Below are positions 42,649 to 52,045 of a stretch of DNA of 64,000 bases, piece after piece. The notes below the pieces were generated by a model, which ran no database searches, had not been told where the DNA came from, and was given only the letters and a program-made list of their open reading frames with translations. Source of the DNA: Haloferax marinisediminis (lineage in GTDB: Archaea > Halobacteriota > Halobacteria > Halobacteriales > Haloferacaceae); NCBI RefSeq assembly GCF_009674585.1, contig NZ_WKJP01000001.1, forward strand, positions 1,736,001-1,800,000, written 5' to 3'. The translations under genes were made by a program, and so were the position numbers. The first letter of the stretch is position 1. Every line of letters begins with the position of its first letter.

Positions 42649-44058
42649 ATGGGAGACGATGATTACCGAATCGAGCGGGACAGTCTCGGAGAGATGGAGG
42701 TTCCTGTGGACGCCTACTGGGGCGCACAGACCCAGCGAGCGGTCGAGAACTTCCCCATCTCGGGTATCACTTTCGGCCGGCGCTTCGTGCGCGCTCTTGG
42801 TGTCGTAAAGAAGGCCGCTGCACAGGCGAACCGTGACCTCGGCATGATCGACGACGATGTCGCCGATGCCATCGTCGAGGCCGCAGACGAGGTCATCGCC
42901 GGCGACCTCGACGACCAGTTCCCAGTCGACGTCTTCCAGACCGGTTCCGGCACCTCCTCCAACATGAACGCGAACGAGGTCATCGCCAACCGCGCCGCCG
43001 AACTCATGGGTAAGGAAATCGGCGACCGGACGGTACACCCGAACGACCACGTCAACTTCGGGCAGTCTTCGAACGACGTCATCCCGACCGCGATGCACGT
43101 CTCCGCACTCGAGGCAGTCGAGAAGGACCTCCTCCCCGCGCTGAAGACGCTCGCCGACGCGCTCGGCGACAAGGAAGAAGAGTTCGACGGCGTCGTCAAA
43201 ACCGGCCGCACGCACCTGCAGGACGCCACGCCCGTCCGTCTCGGACAGGAGTTCGGTGGCTACCGGACGCAGGTCGAGAAAGGCATCCGCCGCGTCGAGA
43301 ACGTTCGCGAGCACCTCGGTGAACTCGCCCTCGGTGGCACCGCCGTCGGGACGGGCCTCAACACCCACCCCGAGTTCCCCGCGAAGGCGGCCGAGTACAT
43401 GACCGAAGAGACCGGCGTCGAGTTCCGCGAGGCCGACAACCACTTCGAAGCACAGGCCGCCCACGACGCGATGGCCGAGGCGCACGGCGCGCTCCGCACC
43501 GTCGCTGGCTCTCTCAACAAGATTGCGAACGACCTCCGACTGCTCGCGTCCGGTCCGCGCAACGGACTCGGCGAACTCGAACAACCCGAGAACCAGCCCG
43601 GTTCCTCGATTATGCCCGGCAAAATCAACCCGGTCGTGGCCGAGGCAGTCAATCAGGTCCACAAGCAGGTCGTCGGGAACGACGCCGCTGTCGCCGCGGG
43701 CGCTGCAGAGGGGCAAATCGACCTCAACCTCTACAAGCCCGTCCTCGCACACAACTTCCTCGAATCGGCGAAACTCCTCTCGAACTCCTCCGAAGTGTTC
43801 GCCGAGCGCTTCGTCGCCAAACTCGAAGCCAACGAAGACCACTGTGCCGAACAGGTCGAACAGTCGATGGCGCTGGCGACGGCGCTCAACCCGGCTATCG
43901 GCTACGACAAGGCGTCGAAAGTCGCCAAGAAGGCGCTCGCCGACGGCAAGACGGTCCGACAGGTCGCCGTCGACGAAGGCTACCTCACCGAAGAAGAGGC
44001 CGACGAAGTCCTCGACCCCGAGAAGATGACCCACCGCGGTATCCTCGGCGACGACTGA
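42649..44058 (+). CDS. fumC: Class II fumarate hydratase
   Basis: 469 aa, normal for class II fumarase. Interconverts fumarate and malate in the TCA cycle. Family signatures: GTSSNMNANEVIANRA, TGRTHLQDATPVRLGQEF and the SS-loop GSSIMPGKINPV. It does not need a 4Fe-4S cluster, unlike class I enzymes. Start 42649 (MGDDDYRIERDSLGEM) is supported by a TATA element 29 bp upstream. Confidence 0.96.
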   Translation: MGDDDYRIERDSLGEMEVPVDAYWGAQTQRAVENFPISGITFGRRFVRALGVVKKAAAQANRDLGMIDDDVADAIVEAADEVIAGDLDDQFPVDVFQTGSGTSSNMNANEVIANRAAELMGKEIGDRTVHPNDHVNFGQSSNDVIPTAMHVSALEAVEKDLLPALKTLADALGDKEEEFDGVVKTGRTHLQDATPVRLGQEFGGYRTQVEKGIRRVENVREHLGELALGGTAVGTGLNTHPEFPAKAAEYMTEETGVEFREADNHFEAQAAHDAMAEAHGALRTVAGSLNKIANDLRLLASGPRNGLGELEQPENQPGSSIMPGKINPVVAEAVNQVHKQVVGNDAAVAAGAAEGQIDLNLYKPVLAHNFLESAKLLSNSSEVFAERFVAKLEANEDHCAEQVEQSMALATALNPAIGYDKASKVAKKALADGKTVRQVAVDEGYLTEEEADEVLDPEKMTHRGILGDD

Positions 44059-44292
44059 GCGAGCGACGACTACCAACAACTTCTTGTCATTTTTCGCTGC
44101 GCGAGCGAATCGGCACCTCGCTGGTTTCTGACTGGTCTCGGAACTGCTTCACACAGTCGACGTGTTAGTTTTACTCGTGAAACGGTAGCAATCGACACCC
44201 GGCTCTGCCGTGCTACTCTTGACCGAGGCGTGAACTATCACGAAATCTCGAAAATCGGTATTTTGAAGCTTGATTTTGACGATTATACGAGT

Positions 44293-44457
44293 ATGGCCGG
44301 ACTGCAAGAGCAGCGGGCCCGCGGGCGAGACATGTTGGAATGTCGAGGTTGTGGGGCCGTATTCCCGGAGGGGCGAGCGACGAACGATGGGTGGACGTAC
44401 GTCTGTCCCGAGTGTGAACAGGTGGAAGGCATCGGCGAAGGTCTCCGCAGACTCTGA
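44293..44457 (+). CDS. HVO_2901-type zinc finger protein, 54 aa
   Basis: 54 aa with two CxxC pairs: LECRGCGAVFPEG and YVCPECEQV. I recall it as a short haloarchaeal zinc finger family named after a Haloferax locus. Usually encoded next to gatE, as here (47 bp upstream of it). Role unknown. The frame is open further upstream, but the first ATG next to normal codon use is 44293. Confidence 0.75.
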   Translation: MAGLQEQRARGRDMLECRGCGAVFPEGRATNDGWTYVCPECEQVEGIGEGLRRL

Positions 44458-44504
44458 CTGCAGACTGAATCCTTTTTTACTCCCCCCGAACCGAAGGGGT
44501 ACCA

Positions 44505-46373
44505 ATGAGCGAGTACGACTACGAGGACCTCGGTCTCGTCGCGGGACTGGAGATCCACCAGCAACTCGACACCGCGACGAAGCTGTTCTGTGGGTGTCCC
44601 ACGGAACTCCGAGAGCCTGACGACGCGGCACGGACGTTCACGCGCTTCTTGCACCCGACGAAGAGTGAACTGGGCGAACTCGACGACGCCGCCCTCGAAG
44701 AGAGTCGCGTCGACCGCGAGTTCGAGTACCTCGCCTACGACACGACCTGTCTGGTCGAAGAGGACGACGAACCGCCGCACCGCCTCGACGACGAAGCGCG
44801 GACCGTCGTGATGCAAATCGCGTCGCTCCTCGACATGAACCCCGTCGACCAGGCGCACGTGATGCGCAAACTCGTCATCGACGGCTCGAACACCTCTGGC
44901 TTCCAGCGCACGACGCTCATCGCCCAAGAAGGTGAGATTCAGACGAGCGAGGGTCCCGTCTCTATCGTGGACCTCATGCTCGAAGAGGAATCCGCACAGC
45001 GTGTCGAAGAACGCGGCGACGACGTGCTCTTCAGTCTCGACCGCCTCGGCATTCCGCTCGTCGAAATCGGAACCGGCCCGGACATCTCGTCGCCCGAACA
45101 GGCGCGCGAAGCGGCCGAGACCATCGGCATGCTCCTGCGCTCTACGGGCAAGGTCAAACGCGGCCTCGGCACCATCCGACAGGACGTGAACGTCTCCATC
45201 GCGGAGGGTGCGCGCGTCGAAATCAAGGGTGTGCAGGCGCTCGACCAAATCGACGAAATCGTCCGCTTCGAAGTCGGTCGGCAGGCCGAACTCGTCGAGA
45301 TTCGCGACGAACTCCAGTCCAGAGACGCGTCTGTCGGCGACGTGACCGACGTGACCGACGTCTTCGAAGACAGCGAATCGGGCGTCATTCGCGGCGCACT
45401 CGATTCGGGTGGGAAAGTCATGGGCGTCAAACTCGCAGGCTTCGACGGCCTCGTCGGCCGCGAACTCCAGCCTGACCGTCGTCTCGGAACCGAGTTCTCC
45501 GACCACGCAAAGCGTCACGGAGCAGGCGGCATCTTCCACACGGACGAACTGCCGGCCTACGGCGTCACCGAAGACGAAGTCGAGGCGCTCCGTGAGGCAG
45601 TCGACGCAGGCCCCGAGGACGCCGTCGCTATCGTCGCCGACGACCCCGAAACTGCTGACCTCGCCATCGACGCCGTCGCCGACCGCGCCGCCGTCGCCAT
45701 CGAGGAAGTCCCCGAAGAGACGCGCGGTGCCAACGACGACGGCACGACGCGCTACCTTCGCCCGCTCCCCGGCGCGGCACGCATGTACCCCGAGACGGAC
45801 GTTCTCCCCGTCGACCTCGACCCGAGCGACGTCGAGACGCCGGAACTGCTCACCGAGAAGGAAGAGCGCTACCAGTCCGAGTTCGGCCTCGACGCCGGCC
45901 TCGCCGAGCAAGTCGCCTACGGCCGCAAGATGCCCCTGTTCGAGCAAGCAGTCGACGAGGGCATCGACTCGACGTTCGCTGCTGGTCTCCTCGAATCGAC
46001 GCTCACCGAACTCCGCCGTGACGACGTCGCCGTCGAGAACCTCTCGGACGACCACCTCCTCGCCGTCATGCACCTCGTCGAAGACGGCGACCTCGCGAAA
46101 GAGGGTGTCAACGACGTGCTCTCGACCATCGCCGAGAACCCGGACCTCTCGGCCGAAGAAGCGGTCGAAGAAGCAGGACTCTCCGGCGTCTCCGACGACG
46201 AAGTCCGCGAGGCAATCGCGGAAGTCGTCGAACGCAATGCCGAACAGGTCGAAGAACAAGGTATGGGCGCGTTCTCCGCGCTCATGGGTGAAGCGATGGG
46301 CGCACTCCGTGGTAAGGCCGACGGCGGCGTCGTGAGCGACGTGCTCCGCGAAGAGATTCAGAAGCGGGCCTGA
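44505..46373 (+). CDS. gatE: Glu-tRNA(Gln) amidotransferase subunit E
   Basis: 622 aa, archaeal GatE. It binds tRNA-Gln and phosphorylates the Glu, working with GatD, the glutaminase, which is not in this window. Signatures are GLEIHQQLDTATKLFCGC (with zinc-type Cys), FQRTTLIAQEGEIQT, and GTIRQDVNVSIAEGARVEIKGVQALDQI. An AspRS-like insertion and C-terminal helical tail are present. A TTTTTTAC element 28 bp upstream supports a leaderless start at 44505. Confidence 0.96.
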   Translation: MSEYDYEDLGLVAGLEIHQQLDTATKLFCGCPTELREPDDAARTFTRFLHPTKSELGELDDAALEESRVDREFEYLAYDTTCLVEEDDEPPHRLDDEARTVVMQIASLLDMNPVDQAHVMRKLVIDGSNTSGFQRTTLIAQEGEIQTSEGPVSIVDLMLEEESAQRVEERGDDVLFSLDRLGIPLVEIGTGPDISSPEQAREAAETIGMLLRSTGKVKRGLGTIRQDVNVSIAEGARVEIKGVQALDQIDEIVRFEVGRQAELVEIRDELQSRDASVGDVTDVTDVFEDSESGVIRGALDSGGKVMGVKLAGFDGLVGRELQPDRRLGTEFSDHAKRHGAGGIFHTDELPAYGVTEDEVEALREAVDAGPEDAVAIVADDPETADLAIDAVADRAAVAIEEVPEETRGANDDGTTRYLRPLPGAARMYPETDVLPVDLDPSDVETPELLTEKEERYQSEFGLDAGLAEQVAYGRKMPLFEQAVDEGIDSTFAAGLLESTLTELRRDDVAVENLSDDHLLAVMHLVEDGDLAKEGVNDVLSTIAENPDLSAEEAVEEAGLSGVSDDEVREAIAEVVERNAEQVEEQGMGAFSALMGEAMGALRGKADGGVVSDVLREEIQKRA

Positions 46374-46545
46374 GTACTCGGCACGTTCGACGGGGCGAGT
46401 CGTTTTCGGCCGCTATAATGTGGCCGATTTTGACAATTCAAGCGGTAGTTAGCATCTTCTTGTCCAGACATTCCTGACTGTCAGATATTTCGTGACAGGT
46501 CTATAATTCCTCGTCTCGCCTATCAGGTTCCGGGAAATTGGTACT

Positions 46546-47151
46546 ATGACTACTCCAGAAATCACCCGACGAGCAGCGCTGCGGCTAACTGGCGGACTCT
46601 TCGCACTCGGTGCGATGAGTGGGACAGCGGCCGCGAGAGACCACCACTACGGGAACGGAAACGGCATCGGGGCGTTCCTGAACGCGAAAGCACAGGCTAA
46701 AGACAGCCCGATCTGGACCTCCGGCGTCGCGAACATGAAGCGCAAAGACGTGGTCGAAGTCGACGTGGGGGTGATGACCTCTCTCAACTTCCCAGACGAC
46801 TTCCTCCCACCGGGTGTCGAAGGTCCTGACGAGGGACCGTTCAAATTCGGACCCGAAGCGGTTCTGGTCTCAGCGGGAACGACTGTCAGGTGGGTGTGGA
46901 CTGAAAACCCGTTTGCGTTCTTCGACCCGAACAACCCGTGGGCCCACGATGTGAGGTCACTCGAAATGGACAACGGGAATCCACTGTTCCAAAGCCCGTT
47001 CCAGGGGACTGGCACCTACGAATACACCTTCGACGAACCCGGCACCTACCTCTACTACTGTTCCCCACACGGCTACCCGTACGAGGACAATAGCGGGTTC
47101 GACCTCAACCTCGTCGGAATGCGCGGGGCAGTTATCGTGACTCGCCGGTAA
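46546..47151 (+). CDS. Tat-secreted blue copper (halocyanin-like) protein
   Basis: 201 aa. Tat signal TRRAALRLTGG and an AAA-type cleavage region, no lipobox. The plastocyanin-like domain (about 65-201) has the copper ligands His in NPWAHDVRS, Cys and His in YYCSPHG, and Met in VGMRGAV. A short region of about 60 residues before the domain is unusual for halocyanin. Presumably an electron carrier outside the membrane. Its last 20 bp overlap the convergent gene. Confidence 0.9.
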   Translation: MTTPEITRRAALRLTGGLFALGAMSGTAAARDHHYGNGNGIGAFLNAKAQAKDSPIWTSGVANMKRKDVVEVDVGVMTSLNFPDDFLPPGVEGPDEGPFKFGPEAVLVSAGTTVRWVWTENPFAFFDPNNPWAHDVRSLEMDNGNPLFQSPFQGTGTYEYTFDEPGTYLYYCSPHGYPYEDNSGFDLNLVGMRGAVIVTRR

Positions 47152-47611
47152 TCTCCGGTCTCTTCTTTTGCCCACGTCCGGGCCACATGCGCTGGGCGAC
47201 GTACTCGATTCCCGTGACCAGCAGGACGACGGCTACGAACATCGGCCCGAAGAAGACGAACATCCCCAGCGCATCGGACTCGCCGCGGACGTGGAGGAAC
47301 GCCCACCAGACGAGTTCGGTCACGAGAAAGAGACCGACGAGTGGAACGACGAGGCCGCGGCGGCCGAACAACCGCGCAGTACCGTAGACGAACCCAGTCA
47401 AGACGAGGGACGAAAAGACGAGAACTCCGACCACGGCAGTCGGATTTTCGGTGACCGCCGGCGGGAACGTGTCAGTGACGGCTCTGGCGGCGTACCAGAC
47501 GGCGAGTGTCGCGGTCGCGTAGACGACGCCGACGAGAACGAGCCCAACAGCAGACGCAACCACGTGGGTCGCAAGCTGACTTCCGAGCACTGGGTCGGGC
47601 GTTCCGGGCAT
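47132..47611 (-). CDS. Membrane protein, unknown, 159 aa
   Basis: 159 aa with four hydrophobic helices (about 18-40, 57-78, 84-100, 113-135) and a basic tail. No motif recognised. Begins MPGTPDPVLGSQLATH at 47611, one base after the stop of the HtpX gene, so the two are one transcriptional unit. The 3' end overlaps the convergent copper-protein gene by 20 bp. Could be a partner of the protease. Confidence 0.65.
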   Translation of the reverse strand: MPGTPDPVLGSQLATHVVASAVGLVLVGVVYATATLAVWYAARAVTDTFPPAVTENPTAVVGVLVFSSLVLTGFVYGTARLFGRRGLVVPLVGLFLVTELVWWAFLHVRGESDALGMFVFFGPMFVAVVLLVTGIEYVAQRMWPGRGQKKRPEITGESR

Positions 47612-47612
47612 C

Positions 47613-48566
47613 TCACTGCACCTCGATTCTCGTCGCCGACTCGTCGGCAATCGCGGCCAGTCGCTCGACGCGTTCGTCGGTCGACGGGTGTGTCGAGAGT
47701 AACTCCGAGATGGGGTCTTCCATCCCGACTTCACCGTAGACCCACAGCGGCGACATCCCCCAGCGCGGTTGCGCCGCCCGCTCTAACTTCCTGAGCGCTG
47801 ACGCGAGTGCCAGTGGTTTTCCCGTCACTGCCGCGGCCCGTGCGTCGGCAGCGAACTCCCGTTTGCGGGACTGTGAGCGGATGAAGACAGTGAATCCGAA
47901 GCCAAAGACGCCGACGAACGTGTCGAGTGCGAGGCGAACCCGGCCCGGAACCGTCCGGTGCCACTCTCGTGGTCGACCCTGTATCCACGCCGTGCCGAGC
48001 GCGACACCAGTCGCCAGGAACGTCACCGGTGAGACCGCGAGGTAGCCGACGCCGACGAGCGTCTGTCCGATACTCGCCACGAGTGACTGTGTGAGGCCGT
48101 CTTTTCGTTCGAGGTGTGCGAGTTCGTGCGCGAGGAGTGCCTCGAACTCGTCCACGTCGAGGAGGCGAAACAGCGCAACGTCGAGGACGACGACGTCGCG
48201 GCCGAGTGGGTCGAGTGCCATCGCGTTCGGGGCCGAAAAGCTCGCCACCTTCAACGAGGGTGGAGAGATGCCCATCTCGTCGGAGAGTCGGTCGAGGAGG
48301 CGGTGGATTGCTGGCGACTCCGCGGGCGACATGTCACGCGCGTCGAGTTGGCTGAGCAGTTGGACCGTGCCAAAGCGAAAACTCACGTATCCGAGGACCA
48401 CGGCGACGCTCACGCCCACGATGGCGGCCGTCACCGGGTCGGGCCGGAGTCGCCACAGCGTCAGCACTGCAAAGGCGCTGACTGCGCTGAGGAGGAGGTA
48501 AACCACCAAGATGACGACACCGACAAATATCATCGGCAGTCGTGAGACGCGCGAGGACGAGACCAT
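47613..48566 (-). CDS. htpX: M48 family zinc metalloprotease (HtpX-like)
   Basis: 317 aa. Zinc-protease motif LLAHELAHLERKDG near 135-150, with a downstream Glu in RKREFAADARA as third ligand. Two N-terminal helices (about 12-55) and two near 165-205 place it in the membrane, as for HtpX, which degrades misfolded membrane proteins. ATG 48533 (MIFVGVV) is an equally good start. Operon with the following membrane protein. Confidence 0.9.
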   Translation of the reverse strand: MVSSSRVSRLPMIFVGVVILVVYLLLSAVSAFAVLTLWRLRPDPVTAAIVGVSVAVVLGYVSFRFGTVQLLSQLDARDMSPAESPAIHRLLDRLSDEMGISPPSLKVASFSAPNAMALDPLGRDVVVLDVALFRLLDVDEFEALLAHELAHLERKDGLTQSLVASIGQTLVGVGYLAVSPVTFLATGVALGTAWIQGRPREWHRTVPGRVRLALDTFVGVFGFGFTVFIRSQSRKREFAADARAAAVTGKPLALASALRKLERAAQPRWGMSPLWVYGEVGMEDPISELLSTHPSTDERVERLAAIADESATRIEVQ

Positions 48567-48666
48567 TCACGTACTGGTACGCTGTCGAGTCGCAAAAACA
48601 CTCGTCTGGGACGGTACCGCAGCACACACCGGTACGTTCTCGATACCCCCGTTCGAAGCGGGACAC

Positions 48667-49122
48667 ATGCGATTCTTCGAAGACCTCTCGGTCGGCGACA
48701 TCTACGAGTACGGTGACTACACGGTCTCTGAATCTGAGATTCTCGAATTTGCCGAGCAGTACGACCCGCAGTGGTTCCACACCGACCCCGAGCGAGCGAA
48801 GTCGGAGTCGATGTATGGCGGCGTCATCGCGAGTGGGTGGCACACGACGGCGATGACGATGCGCATGAACGTCGATGGGTTCCTCGGCGACGCGGTGGCA
48901 CTCGGCGCGAAGGGCGTCGACGAACTGCGCTGGTGGAAACCGGTCTACCCCGGCGACACCCTCCGTATCGAAAACGAGGTGCTGGAGAAGACGGTCGAAA
49001 CTGACGACCGTGGACTCGCAGAGATCAAGACGACGACCTATGCAGAACGCGAGTCTGGTGAAGTCGAGGTGGTCTGTTCGTTCATCGGGCTCGTGATGTT
49101 CGCGCGACGACCCGAGGAGTGA
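48667..49122 (+). CDS. MaoC family dehydratase
   Basis: 151 aa hot-dog fold. The hydratase motif region YDPQWFHTDPERAKSESMYGGVIASGWHT carries the Asp and His of R-specific enoyl hydratases. The protein opens MRFFEDLSVGDIYEYGDYTVSE. Converts 2-enoyl-CoA to 3-hydroxyacyl-CoA in family members; the substrate here is unknown. The upstream frame to 48511 overlaps the htpX promoter. Divergent from htpX. Confidence 0.9.
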   Translation: MRFFEDLSVGDIYEYGDYTVSESEILEFAEQYDPQWFHTDPERAKSESMYGGVIASGWHTTAMTMRMNVDGFLGDAVALGAKGVDELRWWKPVYPGDTLRIENEVLEKTVETDDRGLAEIKTTTYAERESGEVEVVCSFIGLVMFARRPEE

Positions 49123-49197
49123 ATTCGGAGGAGAGACGGAGGGAGAGAGTCTGAAGGGGCGAGTCCGAAGAGCGTCCCTGCCGGAGACGACAGTCAG

Positions 49198-49971
49198 TCA
49201 GTTGTCGTCGTCGCGGAACCGCTCGGGGTGACGAGCCCGTTCTGCGGCCCGGCGGAGGACGCCAGTGAGTGTTGCTGCCTCGCGTTCTGTCGGGTGGGCC
49301 CGGCCGATGAGACGGCGCATCATCCGTGACGTCTTCTTTCGTTTGTGTTCACGGTAGTCGATGGCGTCGAGCAAGTCGTCGAAGAAGTGGTAGATGACGT
49401 CGATTTCGGCCTCTGAAGCGCGTTCTCGCTCCACGTCGGGGAGTTGCGTCTCTTCGACGGTGAACCGGCGCAGTTCGTACATGAGGATGGTCGCCGCCTG
49501 TCCGAGGTTGAGCACGGGATAGCGACCGTCTGCAGGGATGCAGCACACCTCGTCGAGCATGGCAATCTCCTCGTTGTCGAGGCCCGTCCCTTCACGGCCG
49601 AAGACGAGTGCTGTCTTGGTCTTCACTGTCTCCAACGAGTCGGCGATTTCGACCGGCGTCTTGAACGGATAGCGGATGTGTCGCGTCGAGTCCTCGTGCG
49701 AAATCGCCGTCGTGCCGATGGTGTGGAACTCCTCGACGACCTCTTCGAGTGTCGTCTCTGTCGCGTTCGGGAGGACGTCCTCACGGGCGTGGCCGGCGAA
49801 GCCGTACGCCTCACCATCCGGGTCCAGCGGCGGCGGATTGACGAGACGGAGGTCGTAGATGCCGAAGTTCTTCATCGCCCGGGCGATGGTGCCGACGTTC
49901 CCCGGTGTCTCGGGTTCGACGACGACGACGACGAACTCGTGGTCGGCGTCCGAGTCGTGTTCGTCGCTCAT
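49198..49971 (-). CDS. trmJ: tRNA (2'-O) methyltransferase TrmJ-like
   Basis: 257 aa. SPOUT fold: motif 1 VVVVVEPETPGNVGTIARAMKNFG, motif 2 ALVFGREGTGLDNEE, motif 3 YPVLNLGQAATILMYELRR forming the SAM knot. TrmJ methylates the ribose at position 32 of tRNAs. The C-terminal 90 residues are helical and basic. Its ATG overlaps the stop of the upstream gene (ATGA at 49968-49971). Confidence 0.94.
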   Translation of the reverse strand: MSDEHDSDADHEFVVVVVEPETPGNVGTIARAMKNFGIYDLRLVNPPPLDPDGEAYGFAGHAREDVLPNATETTLEEVVEEFHTIGTTAISHEDSTRHIRYPFKTPVEIADSLETVKTKTALVFGREGTGLDNEEIAMLDEVCCIPADGRYPVLNLGQAATILMYELRRFTVEETQLPDVERERASEAEIDVIYHFFDDLLDAIDYREHKRKKTSRMMRRLIGRAHPTEREAATLTGVLRRAAERARHPERFRDDDN

Positions 49972-50543
49972 TTCGTCGGATAGTCCGTTCCGAGGTCGAC
50001 GCCGTCGAGGTCGTCTTCTTCGAGTGGTGTAGAGCCGTCATCGGGACCGTAGTCTCGAAGGTTGATGCGCTCTCCTTCGAAGCCCTCGACGAGTCGTGCT
50101 TGAATCTCTTCGGCGTCCGGCGGCGACGGGAGTTCGTCTGGGTCGGTGTCGACGTACTCCAGTCCAGCGTAGCCCTCGGGCGCGCGCTCGCCACCCGCGA
50201 ACCACTCGTGGAACGCGTCGGCAAACACGGCGTCGCCGACGAGGTCACGGCCGTCCTGTTCGCGGAACCAGTAGAGGAAGTCGGGTTCGTGCTGGTCACA
50301 CAGGAGTACCTCTTCTCCGGGTTCTCCGTAGACGATTCTCGCCTGACGGCACTGTTGAATCTCCTCGTCGCCGTGAACGAGATAGCACGCATCGCACGGT
50401 TCTTCGACGAGCGTGATGAGTCGGACGAGGCGTTTACGGGCGTCCTCGGGGATGTCGTCGAGTGGTTTGAACTCACCCTCCTCGGTGAATATCTCGGACT
50501 CCTCGAATCGCCATCCACGAAGTCCGACGCTGACCTTCGCCAT
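49968..50543 (-). CDS. Haloarchaeal protein of unknown function, 191 aa
   Basis: 191 aa. Opens MAKVSVGLRGWRFEESEIF and contains a CDACYLVHG ... LLCDQHEPDF pattern, three or four Cys/His that could bind metal. I recognise it as conserved in haloarchaea but cannot assign a function. Its stop overlaps the start of trmJ, suggesting a shared role in tRNA metabolism. The frame is open much further upstream (to 51728), but that overlaps folP in antisense. Confidence 0.75.
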   Translation of the reverse strand: MAKVSVGLRGWRFEESEIFTEEGEFKPLDDIPEDARKRLVRLITLVEEPCDACYLVHGDEEIQQCRQARIVYGEPGEEVLLCDQHEPDFLYWFREQDGRDLVGDAVFADAFHEWFAGGERAPEGYAGLEYVDTDPDELPSPPDAEEIQARLVEGFEGERINLRDYGPDDGSTPLEEDDLDGVDLGTDYPTK

Positions 50544-50663
50544 AGGTCGAGGTAACCGAGGAGCGGATAAAAATGGCGTGATGCCGGGTAACCGTTCGAA
50601 CCGCTCACCCCCAGACGGTTCCGGGACCGGTCCGCCTATGTTCGTGTGGACCAACCGACGGGT

Positions 50664-51803
50664 ATGCGAACCGTCGATGCGGCAGGACTCAAAATCGGCG
50701 ACGACCACCCGCCCCGAATCATGGGCGTGCTGAACGTCTCCAAGGAGTCGCCGTACAAGCCGAGCGTGTTCAACGACCCGAGTGAGGCCGCCGAATACGT
50801 CGACCGCGAACTCATCGACGAGGGCGCCGACATCGTCGATATCGGCCTCGAATCGGCGAACAAACGGCTCGACGTTCTCTCGGCCGAAGACGAACTCGAA
50901 CGCCTCGACACGGCGCTTTCGGTCCTCGACCACGTCTCTGGCGACGCTGTGTTCTCCATCGAGACGCGGTACCACGAAGTCGCAGATGCTGCGCTCGCCA
51001 ACGGATTCGACATGGTGAACGACATCTGCGGGTTCGCCGACCCGAAGATGCCCGACGTCTGCGAGGAACACGACGCCGCCGTCGCCAAGATGGCGAGCCC
51101 GCCAGACCTCACTCGCCCCGGTGCAATCGAGGAAGTCGACGACATCTACGACGCACTCGAACTCAACGGCTTCACCGACAAGACCATCGTCGACCCGGCG
51201 TTCGGTGGGTGGTCGGAGGCGAAGACGCTCGAACACGACCGAGAGACGTTCGACCGTCTCCGCGAGTTCCGCGGCTACGGCTACCCCATCCTCGTCTCCA
51301 TCAACCGGAAGAACTTCCTCCGCGACGTGGCCGGTCGGTCGACCGAAGATGCCCTCCCCGTGAGTCTCGCAGCAACCTCGATGGCCGTCGAACGCGGCGC
51401 CCACATCATCCGAACCCACGACGTGAAAGAGACGCGTGATGCCGCACTCATCGGCCACGAGTTCGCGCGTCGACGCGTCCGCGAACCCGGAGACGTGTCG
51501 GTCGAAGAACTCGACGTGACGACCACGGGAGACGCGGCGCGACACCTCGACCGAATCGGAGCACCACGGGACGTCGCCACCGAGAGTGTCACGCGCGTCT
51601 TCGAACTCGAAGGACTCGGAGACGACGACAGAGAGATACTCACTGCTGCTGCGGCAGACGCAGGTGCCATCTTCGCTGGTGGCGACTCCGGTGGGCTCCT
51701 CGTTGGGACGCCCGCCGCACTTGGCCACATTTCTGACATCACCAGAGATGGTTCAGATGCCCTCGAAGGGGCGTTAGCGACCATCGAGCGCTCAGTCCAG
51801 TAG
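50664..51803 (+). CDS. folP: Dihydropteroate synthase-like protein
   Basis: 379 aa. DHPS core with IMGVLNVSKESPYKPSVF, NDICGFADPKMP, VDPAFGGW and the C-terminal SLAATSMAVERGAHIIRTHD. The pABA loop reads DIGLESANKR instead of the bacterial GGESTRP pattern, and about 100 extra residues follow the core. It should join pABA (or an analogue) to the pterin diphosphate made by MptE, encoded 240 bp downstream. ATG 50664 is preferred over 50646. Confidence 0.85.
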   Translation: MRTVDAAGLKIGDDHPPRIMGVLNVSKESPYKPSVFNDPSEAAEYVDRELIDEGADIVDIGLESANKRLDVLSAEDELERLDTALSVLDHVSGDAVFSIETRYHEVADAALANGFDMVNDICGFADPKMPDVCEEHDAAVAKMASPPDLTRPGAIEEVDDIYDALELNGFTDKTIVDPAFGGWSEAKTLEHDRETFDRLREFRGYGYPILVSINRKNFLRDVAGRSTEDALPVSLAATSMAVERGAHIIRTHDVKETRDAALIGHEFARRRVREPGDVSVEELDVTTTGDAARHLDRIGAPRDVATESVTRVFELEGLGDDDREILTAAAADAGAIFAGGDSGGLLVGTPAALGHISDITRDGSDALEGALATIERSVQ

Positions 51804-51922
51804 TCAGGGACGAAACTACGCGACTGAAACGACCTCATCGCCCGTGAAGCGGCTAGTTGGGTACCCAAACCCGTCGTGTCGTCTGACGTTCGGCAGACGC
51901 TGACCGTTCGACTAAGAGAAAA

Positions 51923-51932
51923 CTTATACCAT
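51923..51932 (+). promoter_or_regulatory. TATA element upstream of the mptE leader
   Basis: CTTATACCAT, centred about 26 bp before the expected start of a structured RNA near 51950. The distance to the mptE ATG at 52046 is about 120 bp, far more than for leaderless genes in this window. Confidence 0.5.
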
Positions 51933-51950
51933 CCGACTCTAAAACGGTCC

Positions 51951-52027
51951 TGTGGACGCCGGAAGGGCACGCGGGTAGGGGTACACGAGTGCCATTCCGG
52001 CCCATACAGTTACACTCCTGAGCCACA
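51951..52027 (+). ncRNA. Structured RNA or 5' leader upstream of mptE
   Basis: Expected transcription start near 51950. A 12-bp stem interrupted by one mismatch (51958-51970 with 51989-52001) has an 18-nt loop. TGTGG (51951-51955) can pair with CCACA (52023-52027), closing the structure. An ACA triplet at 52025-52027 fits an H/ACA guide tail, but the hairpin's 5' pocket arm is only 2 nt, so an H/ACA identity is not secured. It could equally be a long mptE leader. Confidence 0.4.
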
Positions 52028-52045
52028 GCAATCTGAGTGACAGCT

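Noticed and set aside
44283-46259. A 658-codon open frame antisense to gatE
   Set aside because: It mirrors the GC-biased codons of gatE, has Val/Phe/Asp-rich composition with no domain, and gatE itself is unmistakable.
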